From Verrucomicrobiota bacterium (GTDB taxonomy: Bacteria; Verrucomicrobiota; Verrucomicrobiia; Limisphaerales; JAHEOI01), in the NCBI GenBank assembly GCA_018610125.1, contig JAHEOI010000386.1:1-5098 (forward strand): a DNA stretch of 5,098 nucleotides. The letters run 5' to 3'. A program made the position numbers and the translations under genes. Shown here one piece after another: positions 1-4,885 of this stretch (positions are counted from its first letter, which is position 1; every line of letters begins with the position of its first letter). The notes under the pieces were generated by a model. It made no database searches. It was not told the DNA's origin and saw only the letters and a program-made list of their open reading frames with translations.

Positions 1-988
1 AGTCTTCGAGGAAGCTTCTTGCAGCTTCTTCCGGAGATTTGTCCTCGACGGCAACTTGAGCGTTCAGATTCCGCCACACTGTTTGGCTTTCATTGCGCAA
101 CTCGATGGACCAATCCTCGCCAATGCCGCCGGGGAAGCAAGATATCATGTTGTTGATGGCCGTTGCCACGCCGGGAGCTTCGGCAATCAGCTCTGAACTT
201 GCATAGGCATATTGATCAAACGGTGGGAAGGCCCTGCTAGTATCGGCCATTGTGGTGAAGTTGTTTTCTGCGATGGCCGGATCGGTGGCAAAGACCATGC
301 CGACGGGAAATTCATTGTTCGCCAAAGCTTGCAGCGACTTACCGACCGAGGCCTTGGTGAGGGCATCGTCGGAGATCTCAAACTCGTAGACCCGCTGCAA
401 CAGCTTAAGGCCGTCGTCGCGCTCAGCAAATTCGAGGTCGATAATGGCGGGAATGCTCCCGTCATTGGCATTGTAGAGCGCAGCGAGTTCGGGCATCGTG
501 TCAACGGGCAGTTCCACTTCATCCGGGACGGTATTGACGGAATCGAAGTCTCCTGGGTTCTGGGCGAAGTTGGCTGTAGCGGCCATGGCGAAGGTGTTGT
601 GCCCTTCGGACCTGTCAAGCGTGACGAAGCCATTAGCGAGATCCACCTGAGCCATTTTTTGATAGACGAAGTCAGGCGATAGGCCAGGCTTGAGCTCCAG
701 TCCCAGATGAGTTCCGAAGGTCGTGCCGGTGTAGTCCATGGCGAGGTTGCCATCGCCTGATTCCATCGCGTCACGCAGTGCCGTTGAAGAGAGCCCATCC
801 GTAACGCTCACGTTGCTAAATCCAGCGGCTTGGAGGGCCAACTTTTGGAGCTGGCCCATGATGAACTCCTCGGTGAAGTTCTTGGCCACGACATTAATGT
901 CCACATCGTCCTGTTGAGCTTGGAGTGACGTGCTTCCCAGCACGAAAAGCAGAGCGAGAGCGACTACACCAACACACACACGTTTCAT
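1..988 (-). CDS. Glycine betaine/osmoprotectant ABC transporter, periplasmic substrate-binding protein (C-terminus cut by window edge)
   Basis: This is the extracytoplasmic receptor of the importer encoded upstream on the same strand; it captures a quaternary-amine type ligand and delivers it to the permeases. Reading back from ATG at 988-986 gives 329 residues with no stop before the window edge. Residues 1-24 form a signal peptide (MKR, a hydrophobic core, probable cleavage after LQA). There is no lipobox, so it should be a free periplasmic protein. The family pattern (OpuAC/OsmF/YehZ, PF04069) is clear: VVAKNFTEEFIMGQL at 33-47, the DG...L..AM.SGD block at 64-79, the AMDYTGT motif at 83-89 with a ligand-pocket-type Tyr, and EFAERDDGLKLLQ at 186-198. 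The visible end (SPEEAARSFLED) resembles the usual C-terminal helix, so only a few residues should be missing. An in-frame GTG lies two codons upstream at 994-992, but the ATG fits the signal peptide and SD spacing better. The exact ligand (betaine, choline, carnitine, DMSP) cannot be read from sequence. Confidence 0.93.
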   Translation of the reverse strand, partial: MKRVCVGVVALALLFVLGSTSLQAQQDDVDINVVAKNFTEEFIMGQLQKLALQAAGFSNVSVTDGLSSTALRDAMESGDGNLAMDYTGTTFGTHLGLELKPGLSPDFVYQKMAQVDLANGFVTLDRSEGHNTFAMAATANFAQNPGDFDSVNTVPDEVELPVDTMPELAALYNANDGSIPAIIDLEFAERDDGLKLLQRVYEFEISDDALTKASVGKSLQALANNEFPVGMVFATDPAIAENNFTTMADTSRAFPPFDQYAYASSELIAEAPGVATAINNMISCFPGGIGEDWSIELRNESQTVWRNLNAQVAVEDKSPEEAARSFLED

Positions 989-997
989 GGTCACTGT

Positions 998-1005
998 ACC
1001 TCCTT
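998..1005 (-). promoter_or_regulatory. Strong Shine-Dalgarno for the binding-protein gene
   Basis: On the minus strand the sequence reads AAGGAGGT, a full match to the core anti-SD, and it ends 9 nt before the ATG at 988. It supports that start over the in-frame GTG at 994, which would leave only about 3 nt of spacing. A strong independent ribosome site suits a binding protein needed in excess over the membrane subunits. Confidence 0.8.
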
Positions 1006-1021
1006 GTCTGATTGTGCTTGT

Positions 1022-1037
1022 GAGGCTTTGTTGCCTC
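1022..1037 (-). repeat. Small inverted repeat in the permease 2 to binding-protein gap
   Basis: GAGGC, a 6-nt loop and GCCTC form a perfect 5-bp stem in the 101-bp gap between permease 2 and the binding-protein gene. No U-run follows on the minus strand, so it is not a standard terminator. In other ABC importer operons, hairpins between membrane-subunit and binding-protein genes protect or process mRNA and raise binding-protein output. That role here is inference, and a stem this short can occur by chance. Confidence 0.3.
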
Positions 1038-1089
1038 GATGGGCTCGCTGCTGCACTGATTACTGGAATCACCTCCCTTTGACTATCGG

Positions 1090-1836
1090 CTATGACTGCG
1101 CGACGAGGAGTCCCTTTGGCGTGAGCCAGGACTCTACACCTCCAATTAAACGATCCACGATCACGGCCAAAGCGGCTGCCGCCGCTCCCCCTTGCAACGT
1201 GACCAGATAGGTTGACGTGGCCATCCCGGACAATATCGGTTCACCAAGCCCCCCAGCACCATTGAGAACGCCTAGCGTGGCGGCTCCGACGTTGAGCGTT
1301 GTGGATGTACGGATCCCGGCGACAATCACACTGATTGCAATGGGGATTTGAACTTGTCGGATAATCTGGCCTTGGGTCATTCCCATCCCTCGACCGGCTT
1401 CAATGAGAGCGGGATCGACGTTGCTCATCCCGGCAAACGCGTTGCGAATAATCGGCATTAAGCCATAGATGATGAGTGCCACGACGACAGGCCAATACCC
1501 CGTGCTATTCAAGCTTAATAGGGCGAAGATGGGGGACATTATGGCGATGACGGCCAAGCTCGGAACGCTTTGGCCCACCCCCGCAAACCCGAGCACCGGA
1601 GGCGATAATGCCCGAAACTGGGGAAGGGCAATCAGGATGCCGAGCGGCACCCCGATCGCGATCGCAATCGCCTCAGCAACAACGACCATCTGAATGTGCT
1701 CGATCGTGAGATCGTAGATCTCTTCCCATGCGAGTGGGTTCATGAGGCCTTGGGCTTCGGTGACGAAACTCGTTACCCAGACGAGCACACCGAGCAAAAG
1801 GCCGAGAAGAACGACAAAGGCGATGTATCGCCTCAT
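1090..1836 (-). CDS. Osmoprotectant ABC transporter permease (second membrane subunit)
   Basis: One of two different transmembrane subunits expected to pair in the inner membrane as the translocation channel for a betaine-type solute. The 248-residue product has about six hydrophobic segments (roughly 4-24, 50-71, 86-107, 113-131, 163-190 and 205-230). The cytoplasmic EAA coupling loop is clear around residues 141-162 (DPALIEAGRGMGMTQGQI), where the ATPase docks. NGAGGLGEPILSG at 192-204 is the conserved block typical of OpuCB/OpuCD/ProW permeases (BPD_transp_1, PF00528). Length is normal for an OpuCB/YehY-like subunit, which lacks the long N-terminal extension of ProW. Its ATG shares an ATGA with the ATPase stop (4-bp overlap), and only a weak GAAGAG precedes it, so translational coupling is likely. 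It differs from the other permease here by an extra N-terminal membrane segment. Confidence 0.94.
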   Translation of the reverse strand: MRRYIAFVVLLGLLLGVLVWVTSFVTEAQGLMNPLAWEEIYDLTIEHIQMVVVAEAIAIAIGVPLGILIALPQFRALSPPVLGFAGVGQSVPSLAVIAIMSPIFALLSLNSTGYWPVVVALIIYGLMPIIRNAFAGMSNVDPALIEAGRGMGMTQGQIIRQVQIPIAISVIVAGIRTSTTLNVGAATLGVLNGAGGLGEPILSGMATSTYLVTLQGGAAAAALAVIVDRLIGGVESWLTPKGLLVAQS

Positions 1837-3011
1837 AGCTCTTCGGTCTCCAACGTGTCGTCGTCAGTCGGCTCCGCCGCTTCTTCGCCCGTGTAACTTT
1901 GCGCCATCACGCGTCGGATGGAGTTGAACGTCAACAAACCTAGTAGGCGGTTCTGCTCATCGGTAATAGCCAGGTTACCGATGGCATTGCTCAGGACGGT
2001 GGCCATGGCCTGATTCATGGACATGTCAGGCCCGGCGGTCGCGGCAGACTTTATGATCACATCGCGAACGTGGCCGTCCTCGGGCTGTCCATCCAAATCG
2101 TGGCGATCCACCCAACCTCGGAAGTGGTCCCCCTCAACGACAAGCATGTACCGGCGAAGGCGACCCGTTTGCTGGTCTTCACGTTCGAATTTCTCTCGAG
2201 CCACTTGGAAGCTGTCATTGGCATCAACGGTTGGGGGGGTCGGATTCATGACCTCCTCCACCCGAAGGAGACGCAACTCCTTGAGCGCTCGATCGGCCCC
2301 CACAAAGTCCCGGACAAAGTCGTTGGCGGGATTCGCGAGGAGCTCAGGCGGGGTTGAATATTGGATGAGCTCACCCTCGCTCATCAGAGCAATGCGATCC
2401 CCCATTTTGAGTGCTTCATCGATGTCATGCGTCACGAAAATGATCGTTTTCTGGATTTCATCTTGAATCCTGAGGAACTCATCCTGCAGTTTCTCTCGGG
2501 TGATCGGGTCAATGGCGCCAAAGGGCTCGTCCATGAGGAGGTTCGGAGGATCGGCCCCCAAACAGCGTGCAACGCCGATTCTCTGTTGTTGACCGCCCGA
2601 GAGTTCGCTTGGATGGCGATCTAAGTAGGTATCCGGATCCATGCCTACCATGTCGAGCAGTTCCCGTGCGCGCTTCAACCGTTCCTGCTTGGACCAACCG
2701 AGCAATTTCGGGACCACTTCGATGTTCTCGCGGACTGTCATATGCGGGAAGAGGCCGACCTGTTGAATGGCGTATCCGATGTTTCGTCGGAGATCTTGCG
2801 GGTTAAATGTTTGGATATCCTGGCCATTGACGTAGATCTTTCCGGATGTTATCGGGATCAGACGGTTGATCATCTTCATCGAGGTGGTTTTCCCGCAGCC
2901 GGACGGTCCGATCAACACGCAGATTTCTCCCCTGGGAACCTTCAAGGAAAGATCCTTCACAGCCTCCGTCCCATCCGGAAAGACTTTGATGACGTTCTCG
3001 AGCTCGATCAT
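1833..3011 (-). CDS. Osmoprotectant ABC transporter ATP-binding protein with tandem CBS domains
   Basis: Cytoplasmic ATPase that powers the importer, 392 residues, typical of ProV/OpuCA. All nucleotide-binding elements are intact: Walker A GPSGCGKTT (35-43), Q-loop around Q83-Q84 before VGLFPHMTV, signature LSGGQQQR (137-144), Walker B NLLMDEP (157-163), D-loop after FGAID, and switch His195 in IIFVTHD. LMDEPFGAIDPITR is characteristic of the betaine/proline family. After about residue 250 come two CBS repeats (roughly 252-306 and 315-372). The second has the GLLTFNSIRRVM ending. In OpuA-type transporters the CBS pair senses ionic strength or nucleotides and gates transport, so similar control is plausible. 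The C-terminus is an acidic tail (about 376-392, ten Asp/Glu). The ATG overlaps the permease 1 stop by 4 bp, and an AAGGAA-type SD lies just upstream inside permease 1. Confidence 0.96.
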   Translation of the reverse strand: MIELENVIKVFPDGTEAVKDLSLKVPRGEICVLIGPSGCGKTTSMKMINRLIPITSGKIYVNGQDIQTFNPQDLRRNIGYAIQQVGLFPHMTVRENIEVVPKLLGWSKQERLKRARELLDMVGMDPDTYLDRHPSELSGGQQQRIGVARCLGADPPNLLMDEPFGAIDPITREKLQDEFLRIQDEIQKTIIFVTHDIDEALKMGDRIALMSEGELIQYSTPPELLANPANDFVRDFVGADRALKELRLLRVEEVMNPTPPTVDANDSFQVAREKFEREDQQTGRLRRYMLVVEGDHFRGWVDRHDLDGQPEDGHVRDVIIKSAATAGPDMSMNQAMATVLSNAIGNLAITDEQNRLLGLLTFNSIRRVMAQSYTGEEAAEPTDDDTLETEEL

Positions 3012-3691
3012 TCCGTGTTTCCTTCTCTTCCCTTGCGAATGCCTTGCGGCGTGACGAATCGTTCCAGCTGGCTGAGTAGGAAATCCGCGACAAGGGCAAA
3101 AAGGGAAGCACCCGCGGCTCCAACGATGATTAGGTCGACTCTGTAATCACGTAGTCCGCTCCAGATCGGCTCACCGAACCCGCCGGCTCCAACGAAGACG
3201 GCAATGGTGGCGATCCCGATCAACAGCACGACCGTATTCCGGACGCCGGCCATGATGACAGGCACGGCCAGCGGGAGCTTGACCTTGAATAGGATTTGTG
3301 ACTCATTCATGCCCATCCCACGACCGGCTTCGATCATCGCCGGATCGACGTCACGGATGGCGATGTAGGTGTTTCGGATGATGGGCAACTGTCCGTAGAG
3401 GACGAGTGCAATTGCAGCCGGCAATCGGCCGATAATTGGGAGATTCAGCGCATTTAGCAGCGGGACCATCAACCCGAACAGCGCGAGACTTGGGATCGTA
3501 AGTGTGATGCTAGCGAGGTAGAGGATGGAGTCGGCAAGCTGCTCTCGGCCCCTTCCGGTAAGATAAATGCCAATGAGCACCCCAAGCACGATCGCAATCG
3601 CCGTGGAAAAGCCAATGATATCGACAAATTCAACTGTCCATTCGAGGATTCGGTCCCAGTTATCCTTGGCGAACTGCCAAGCGTCCAACAT
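3008..3691 (-). CDS. Osmoprotectant ABC transporter permease (first membrane subunit, promoter-proximal)
   Basis: Partner membrane subunit of the importer, 227 residues from the ATG at 3691. The reading frame is open up to a TTG at 3709, but that TTG abuts the GGAGGAGG ribosome site (3707-3700), which sits 8 nt before the ATG, so I chose the ATG. Hydrophobic segments lie at about 25-45, 55-80, 88-105, 140-168 and 185-205. The EAA loop is at about 115-137 (DPAMIEAGRGMGMNESQI), followed by FVGAGGFGEPIWSG at 166-179, the conserved OpuC/Yeh permease signature (PF00528). It has the typical arrangement (amphipathic N-terminus MLDAWQFAKDNWDRI, then membrane core) of OpuCB/YehW-like proteins. As first gene of the operon it follows the promoter at 3781-3753. 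Its TGA overlaps the ATPase ATG. Confidence 0.94.
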   Translation of the reverse strand: MLDAWQFAKDNWDRILEWTVEFVDIIGFSTAIAIVLGVLIGIYLTGRGREQLADSILYLASITLTIPSLALFGLMVPLLNALNLPIIGRLPAAIALVLYGQLPIIRNTYIAIRDVDPAMIEAGRGMGMNESQILFKVKLPLAVPVIMAGVRNTVVLLIGIATIAVFVGAGGFGEPIWSGLRDYRVDLIIVGAAGASLFALVADFLLSQLERFVTPQGIRKGREGNTE

Positions 3692-3699
3692 GGCAGCGG

Positions 3700-3707
3700 C
3701 CTCCTCC
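3700..3707 (-). promoter_or_regulatory. Shine-Dalgarno deciding the permease 1 start
   Basis: The minus strand reads GGAGGAGG, then 8 nt, then ATG at 3691-3689. This near-perfect site would lie inside the coding sequence if the upstream TTG at 3709 were used, so it supports the shorter 227-residue protein. Confidence 0.8.
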
Positions 3708-3752
3708 AAGATGTCGCTGAAGCAAAATTTTCAACTCATGCTTTTGGTAATT

Positions 3753-3781
3753 AGTATATTCATCGGACCCTATTTCGTCAA
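3753..3781 (-). promoter_or_regulatory. Sigma70-type promoter of the transporter operon
   Basis: Minus strand: -35 TTGACG (3781-3776), exactly 17 bp, then -10 TATACT (3758-3753), each five of six to consensus. The transcription start should be near 3746, giving a leader of about 55 nt to the permease 1 ATG. The region is AT-rich downstream of the -10. The -35 hexamer is embedded in the right arm (as read on the minus strand) of the palindrome at 3777-3792, so a protein on that palindrome would compete with RNA polymerase. Confidence 0.75.
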
Positions 3782-3792
3782 GGGCCCTTGAC
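3777..3792. promoter_or_regulatory. Perfect 16-bp palindrome, candidate operator over the transporter -35
   Basis: GTCAAGGGCCCTTGAC equals its own reverse complement over all 16 bases. It covers five of the six bases of the transporter -35 box. A dimeric regulator bound here would most simply repress the transporter operon. No regulator gene is in the window, so the binding protein family is unknown. The function is inferred from symmetry and position only. Confidence 0.5.
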
Positions 3793-3805
3793 CACCTTTG
3801 ACACC

Positions 3806-3834
3806 TTGACCTGAGGTCACTTTGCTGATAAAAG
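3806..3834 (+). promoter_or_regulatory. Weak candidate promoter for the amidotransferase gene
   Basis: TTGACC (3806-3811), 17 bp, then TAAAAG (3829-3834). The -35 is five of six and the -10 only four of six to consensus. A perfect TTGACA at 3798-3803 is also present but has no acceptable -10 at 16-18 bp (TTTGCT at 17). Some promoter must serve this divergent gene from the 3692-3882 region; which hexamers it uses is uncertain. Confidence 0.3.
3807..3819. repeat. 13-bp palindrome TGACCT-G-AGGTCA, candidate second operator
   Basis: Six-base perfect arms flank one central base. It overlaps the candidate -35 of the rightward gene and shares the TGAC half-site with the 16-bp palindrome about 28 bp away (centre to centre). 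A looser copy (CTTGAC, 5 nt, GAGGTCAC) sits at 3859-3877 beside the amidotransferase ribosome site. It could be a regulator site; no family is recognised. Confidence 0.4.
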
Positions 3835-3867
3835 GACCAGTGATGTTCGATAAGGAAACTTGACGGT

Positions 3868-3873
3868 GAGAGG
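3868..3873 (+). promoter_or_regulatory. Shine-Dalgarno of the amidotransferase gene
   Basis: GAGAGG lies 9 nt before the ATG at 3883. It overlaps the GAGGTCAC motif of the third TGAC...GTCA element (3859-3877), so a protein bound there could also affect transcription through this segment. Confidence 0.55.
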
Positions 3874-3882
3874 TCACAATCT

Positions 3883-4596
3883 ATGAGTAATTTGTCGATA
3901 TTTGTAGATATATCTACTCCAGAAGAGTACACTCAGCATGCTTGTGAAGAGCACGGCAGTTTTTCGATTAAACGTCGTGTCGAAACGCTCACTGGCCTTC
4001 CATGTCTTATTCTGCATTATACGCAAGCGACACTCGGTGAGCTGAATCGATTACAACCACAAGCGATTCTGATGAGTGGCTTCCGCACGGACTTCGAGTT
4101 GTTTGATCAAAACTCCTTCTACCCACTAGCCGAAATGGTGTATCACACCAATATTCCGCTGCTGGGGATCTGCGGAAGCCATCAGTTTTTGGGCTATGTC
4201 TTCCAAGAGGGCGGAATAGGCAATCTCAAGACCGAGCCCATCCGTGCGCTCAAAGACGGAGAACCCGACCTTTCAACGCCTTATCCGCAAGGCTATTACA
4301 CGCAGCGGGGATATTATCCCGTACAGATCGTCGAATCGGACCCACTCTTCCACGGCTTGCCCGAAACGATCATAGTTGGGCAAGAGCATTACGCTGAACT
4401 GAAGCGTATTCCTCCTGAATTCCGATTGCTGGCTACGTCGACGGAGTCACGCATTCAGGGGATCGGCCATCGCTCACGCCTGCTATACGGCGTGCAGTTC
4501 CATCCTGAGCGTTACACGGACCGCTATCCGGCGGGCCGTGTCATTCTGAACAACTTTTTCCAATTGGCCGGCATTTCCCCCAAAGACGATCGATAG
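3883..4596 (+). CDS. Stand-alone class I glutamine amidotransferase-like protein (GATase1/C26 fold)
   Basis: A 237-residue cytoplasmic protein with no signal peptide or membrane segment, matching a single GATase1 domain (PF00117/C26-like). The nucleophile elbow is LLGICGSHQFLG (93-104) with Cys97; the usual second Gly of GICGGHQ is Ser here. The other triad residues are His207 and Glu209 in YGVQFHPER (202-210). The oxyanion/glycine region is recognisable as ILMSGFRTDF (62-71), and QEHYAELKRIPPEF (167-180) matches the substrate-side His/Glu stretch of the family. Such enzymes hydrolyse glutamine to supply ammonia, or cleave gamma-glutamyl amides (PuuD-like). No synthetase domain is fused and none is visible nearby, so the true substrate is unknown. 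It is divergent from the betaine importer and co-directional with the DmdA/GcvT-like gene, which suggests a part in methylated-amine metabolism (inference). It is not clearly GuaA, TrpG, PabA or CarA. Confidence 0.87.
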   Translation: MSNLSIFVDISTPEEYTQHACEEHGSFSIKRRVETLTGLPCLILHYTQATLGELNRLQPQAILMSGFRTDFELFDQNSFYPLAEMVYHTNIPLLGICGSHQFLGYVFQEGGIGNLKTEPIRALKDGEPDLSTPYPQGYYTQRGYYPVQIVESDPLFHGLPETIIVGQEHYAELKRIPPEFRLLATSTESRIQGIGHRSRLLYGVQFHPERYTDRYPAGRVILNNFFQLAGISPKDDR

Positions 4597-4617
4597 GTAT
4601 CCCTTTCCGCACTGGAA

Positions 4618-4631
4618 GACTCGACCGAGTC
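4618..4631. repeat. Short hairpin followed by a C8 tract after the amidotransferase gene
   Basis: GACTCG-AC-CGAGTC is a perfect inverted repeat starting 22 nt after the amidotransferase stop; as RNA it would fold as a 5-bp stem with a 4-nt loop. It runs into eight consecutive C (4631-4638), not T, so it does not meet the usual intrinsic terminator pattern. It could still mark or protect the mRNA 3' end. I assign no firm function. Confidence 0.3.
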
Positions 4632-4690
4632 CCCCCCCATCCCGGGCAACTCCACATCACTCGTTGGGAAACGGTTAAGTCGAGCTATCG

Positions 4691-4717
4691 CGCCGAAGGT
4701 CATCGGATGGACCGGCG
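4691..4717. repeat. Bulged inverted repeat in the amidotransferase to DmdA-like gap
   Basis: CGCC, a GAA bulge and GGTC pair with GACC-GGCG across an 8-nt loop (ATCGGATG), an 8-bp stem with one bulge. Outer bases AAGT (4677-4680) and ACTT (4718-4721) could extend it. No T-run follows. It may be a structured 3' end or leader element; the structure is seen, the role is not. Confidence 0.3.
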
Positions 4718-4750
4718 ACTTGACTGATCGCCCGCCTGAAAGTAAAATTG

Positions 4751-4781
4751 CACGCTCACTTTGTGTGAACGTGAATATACA
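4751..4781 (+). promoter_or_regulatory. Candidate regulated promoter for the DmdA/GcvT-like gene
   Basis: A 23-bp inverted repeat, CACGCTCAC-TTTGT-GTGAACGTG (4751-4773, eight of nine positions paired), lies two bases before TATACA (4776-4781), five of six to a -10 box. No good -35 lies 16-18 bp upstream of it (the nearest, TTGCAC at 4748-4753, is 22 bp away). Repeat plus orphan -10 fits an activator-dependent promoter with a start near 4788 and a leader of about 98 nt. The regulator is unknown and the whole assignment is inference from layout. Confidence 0.4.
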
Positions 4782-4872
4782 GGAGAGCATCAGAAGTACG
4801 GAAGGAGGCCCAGCATTGTCGACGCAACGTGGCCCGGAGTGAAGGAATGGAATCCGACCATCCCATTCTCTG

Positions 4873-4879
4873 AAGGAGG
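4873..4879 (+). promoter_or_regulatory. Strong Shine-Dalgarno of the DmdA/GcvT-like gene
   Basis: AAGGAGG sits 6 nt before the ATG at 4886, an ideal arrangement that fixes the start. The 9-mer GAAGGAGGC also occurs at 4801-4809, 71 bp upstream. Confidence 0.85.
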
Positions 4880-4885
4880 CTCACA

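Noticed and set aside
187..798. 203-residue open frame on the minus strand (and a 156-residue plus-strand frame at 212-682)
   Set aside because: Both lie inside the binding-protein gene in other frames. Their translations show no family motif, while the overlapping frame gives a continuous OpuAC-type protein with a signal peptide.
2017..2624. Plus-strand open frames of 87 to 149 residues
   Set aside because: They are antisense to the ATPase/CBS gene, which has all expected motifs. Their compositions are Ser/Arg-rich and non-protein-like, with no SD-supported start.
3707..3709. TTG start for permease 1, giving 233 residues
   Set aside because: The TTG abuts the GGAGGAGG ribosome site itself; the ATG at 3691 is 8 nt after that site and gives a normal permease N-terminus.
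3660..3932. 90-residue minus-strand frame crossing the divergent control region
   Set aside because: It overlaps permease 1, the promoter and the start of the amidotransferase, lacks recognisable motifs, and would begin inside the oppositely directed gene.
4631..4638. C8 homopolymer as a phase-variation switch
   Set aside because: It lies in a non-coding gap, 35 bp after a stop codon and well upstream of the candidate -10, so slippage would not change a frame or a promoter spacer that I can identify.
4618..4640. Intrinsic terminator after the amidotransferase gene
   Set aside because: The hairpin stem is short and is followed by C residues, not a T-run, so the pattern is not met.
4524..4790. 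88-residue minus-strand frame after the amidotransferase gene
   Set aside because: It overlaps the 3' end of the amidotransferase gene and the inverted-repeat region. It has no family motif and I saw no convincing ribosome site.
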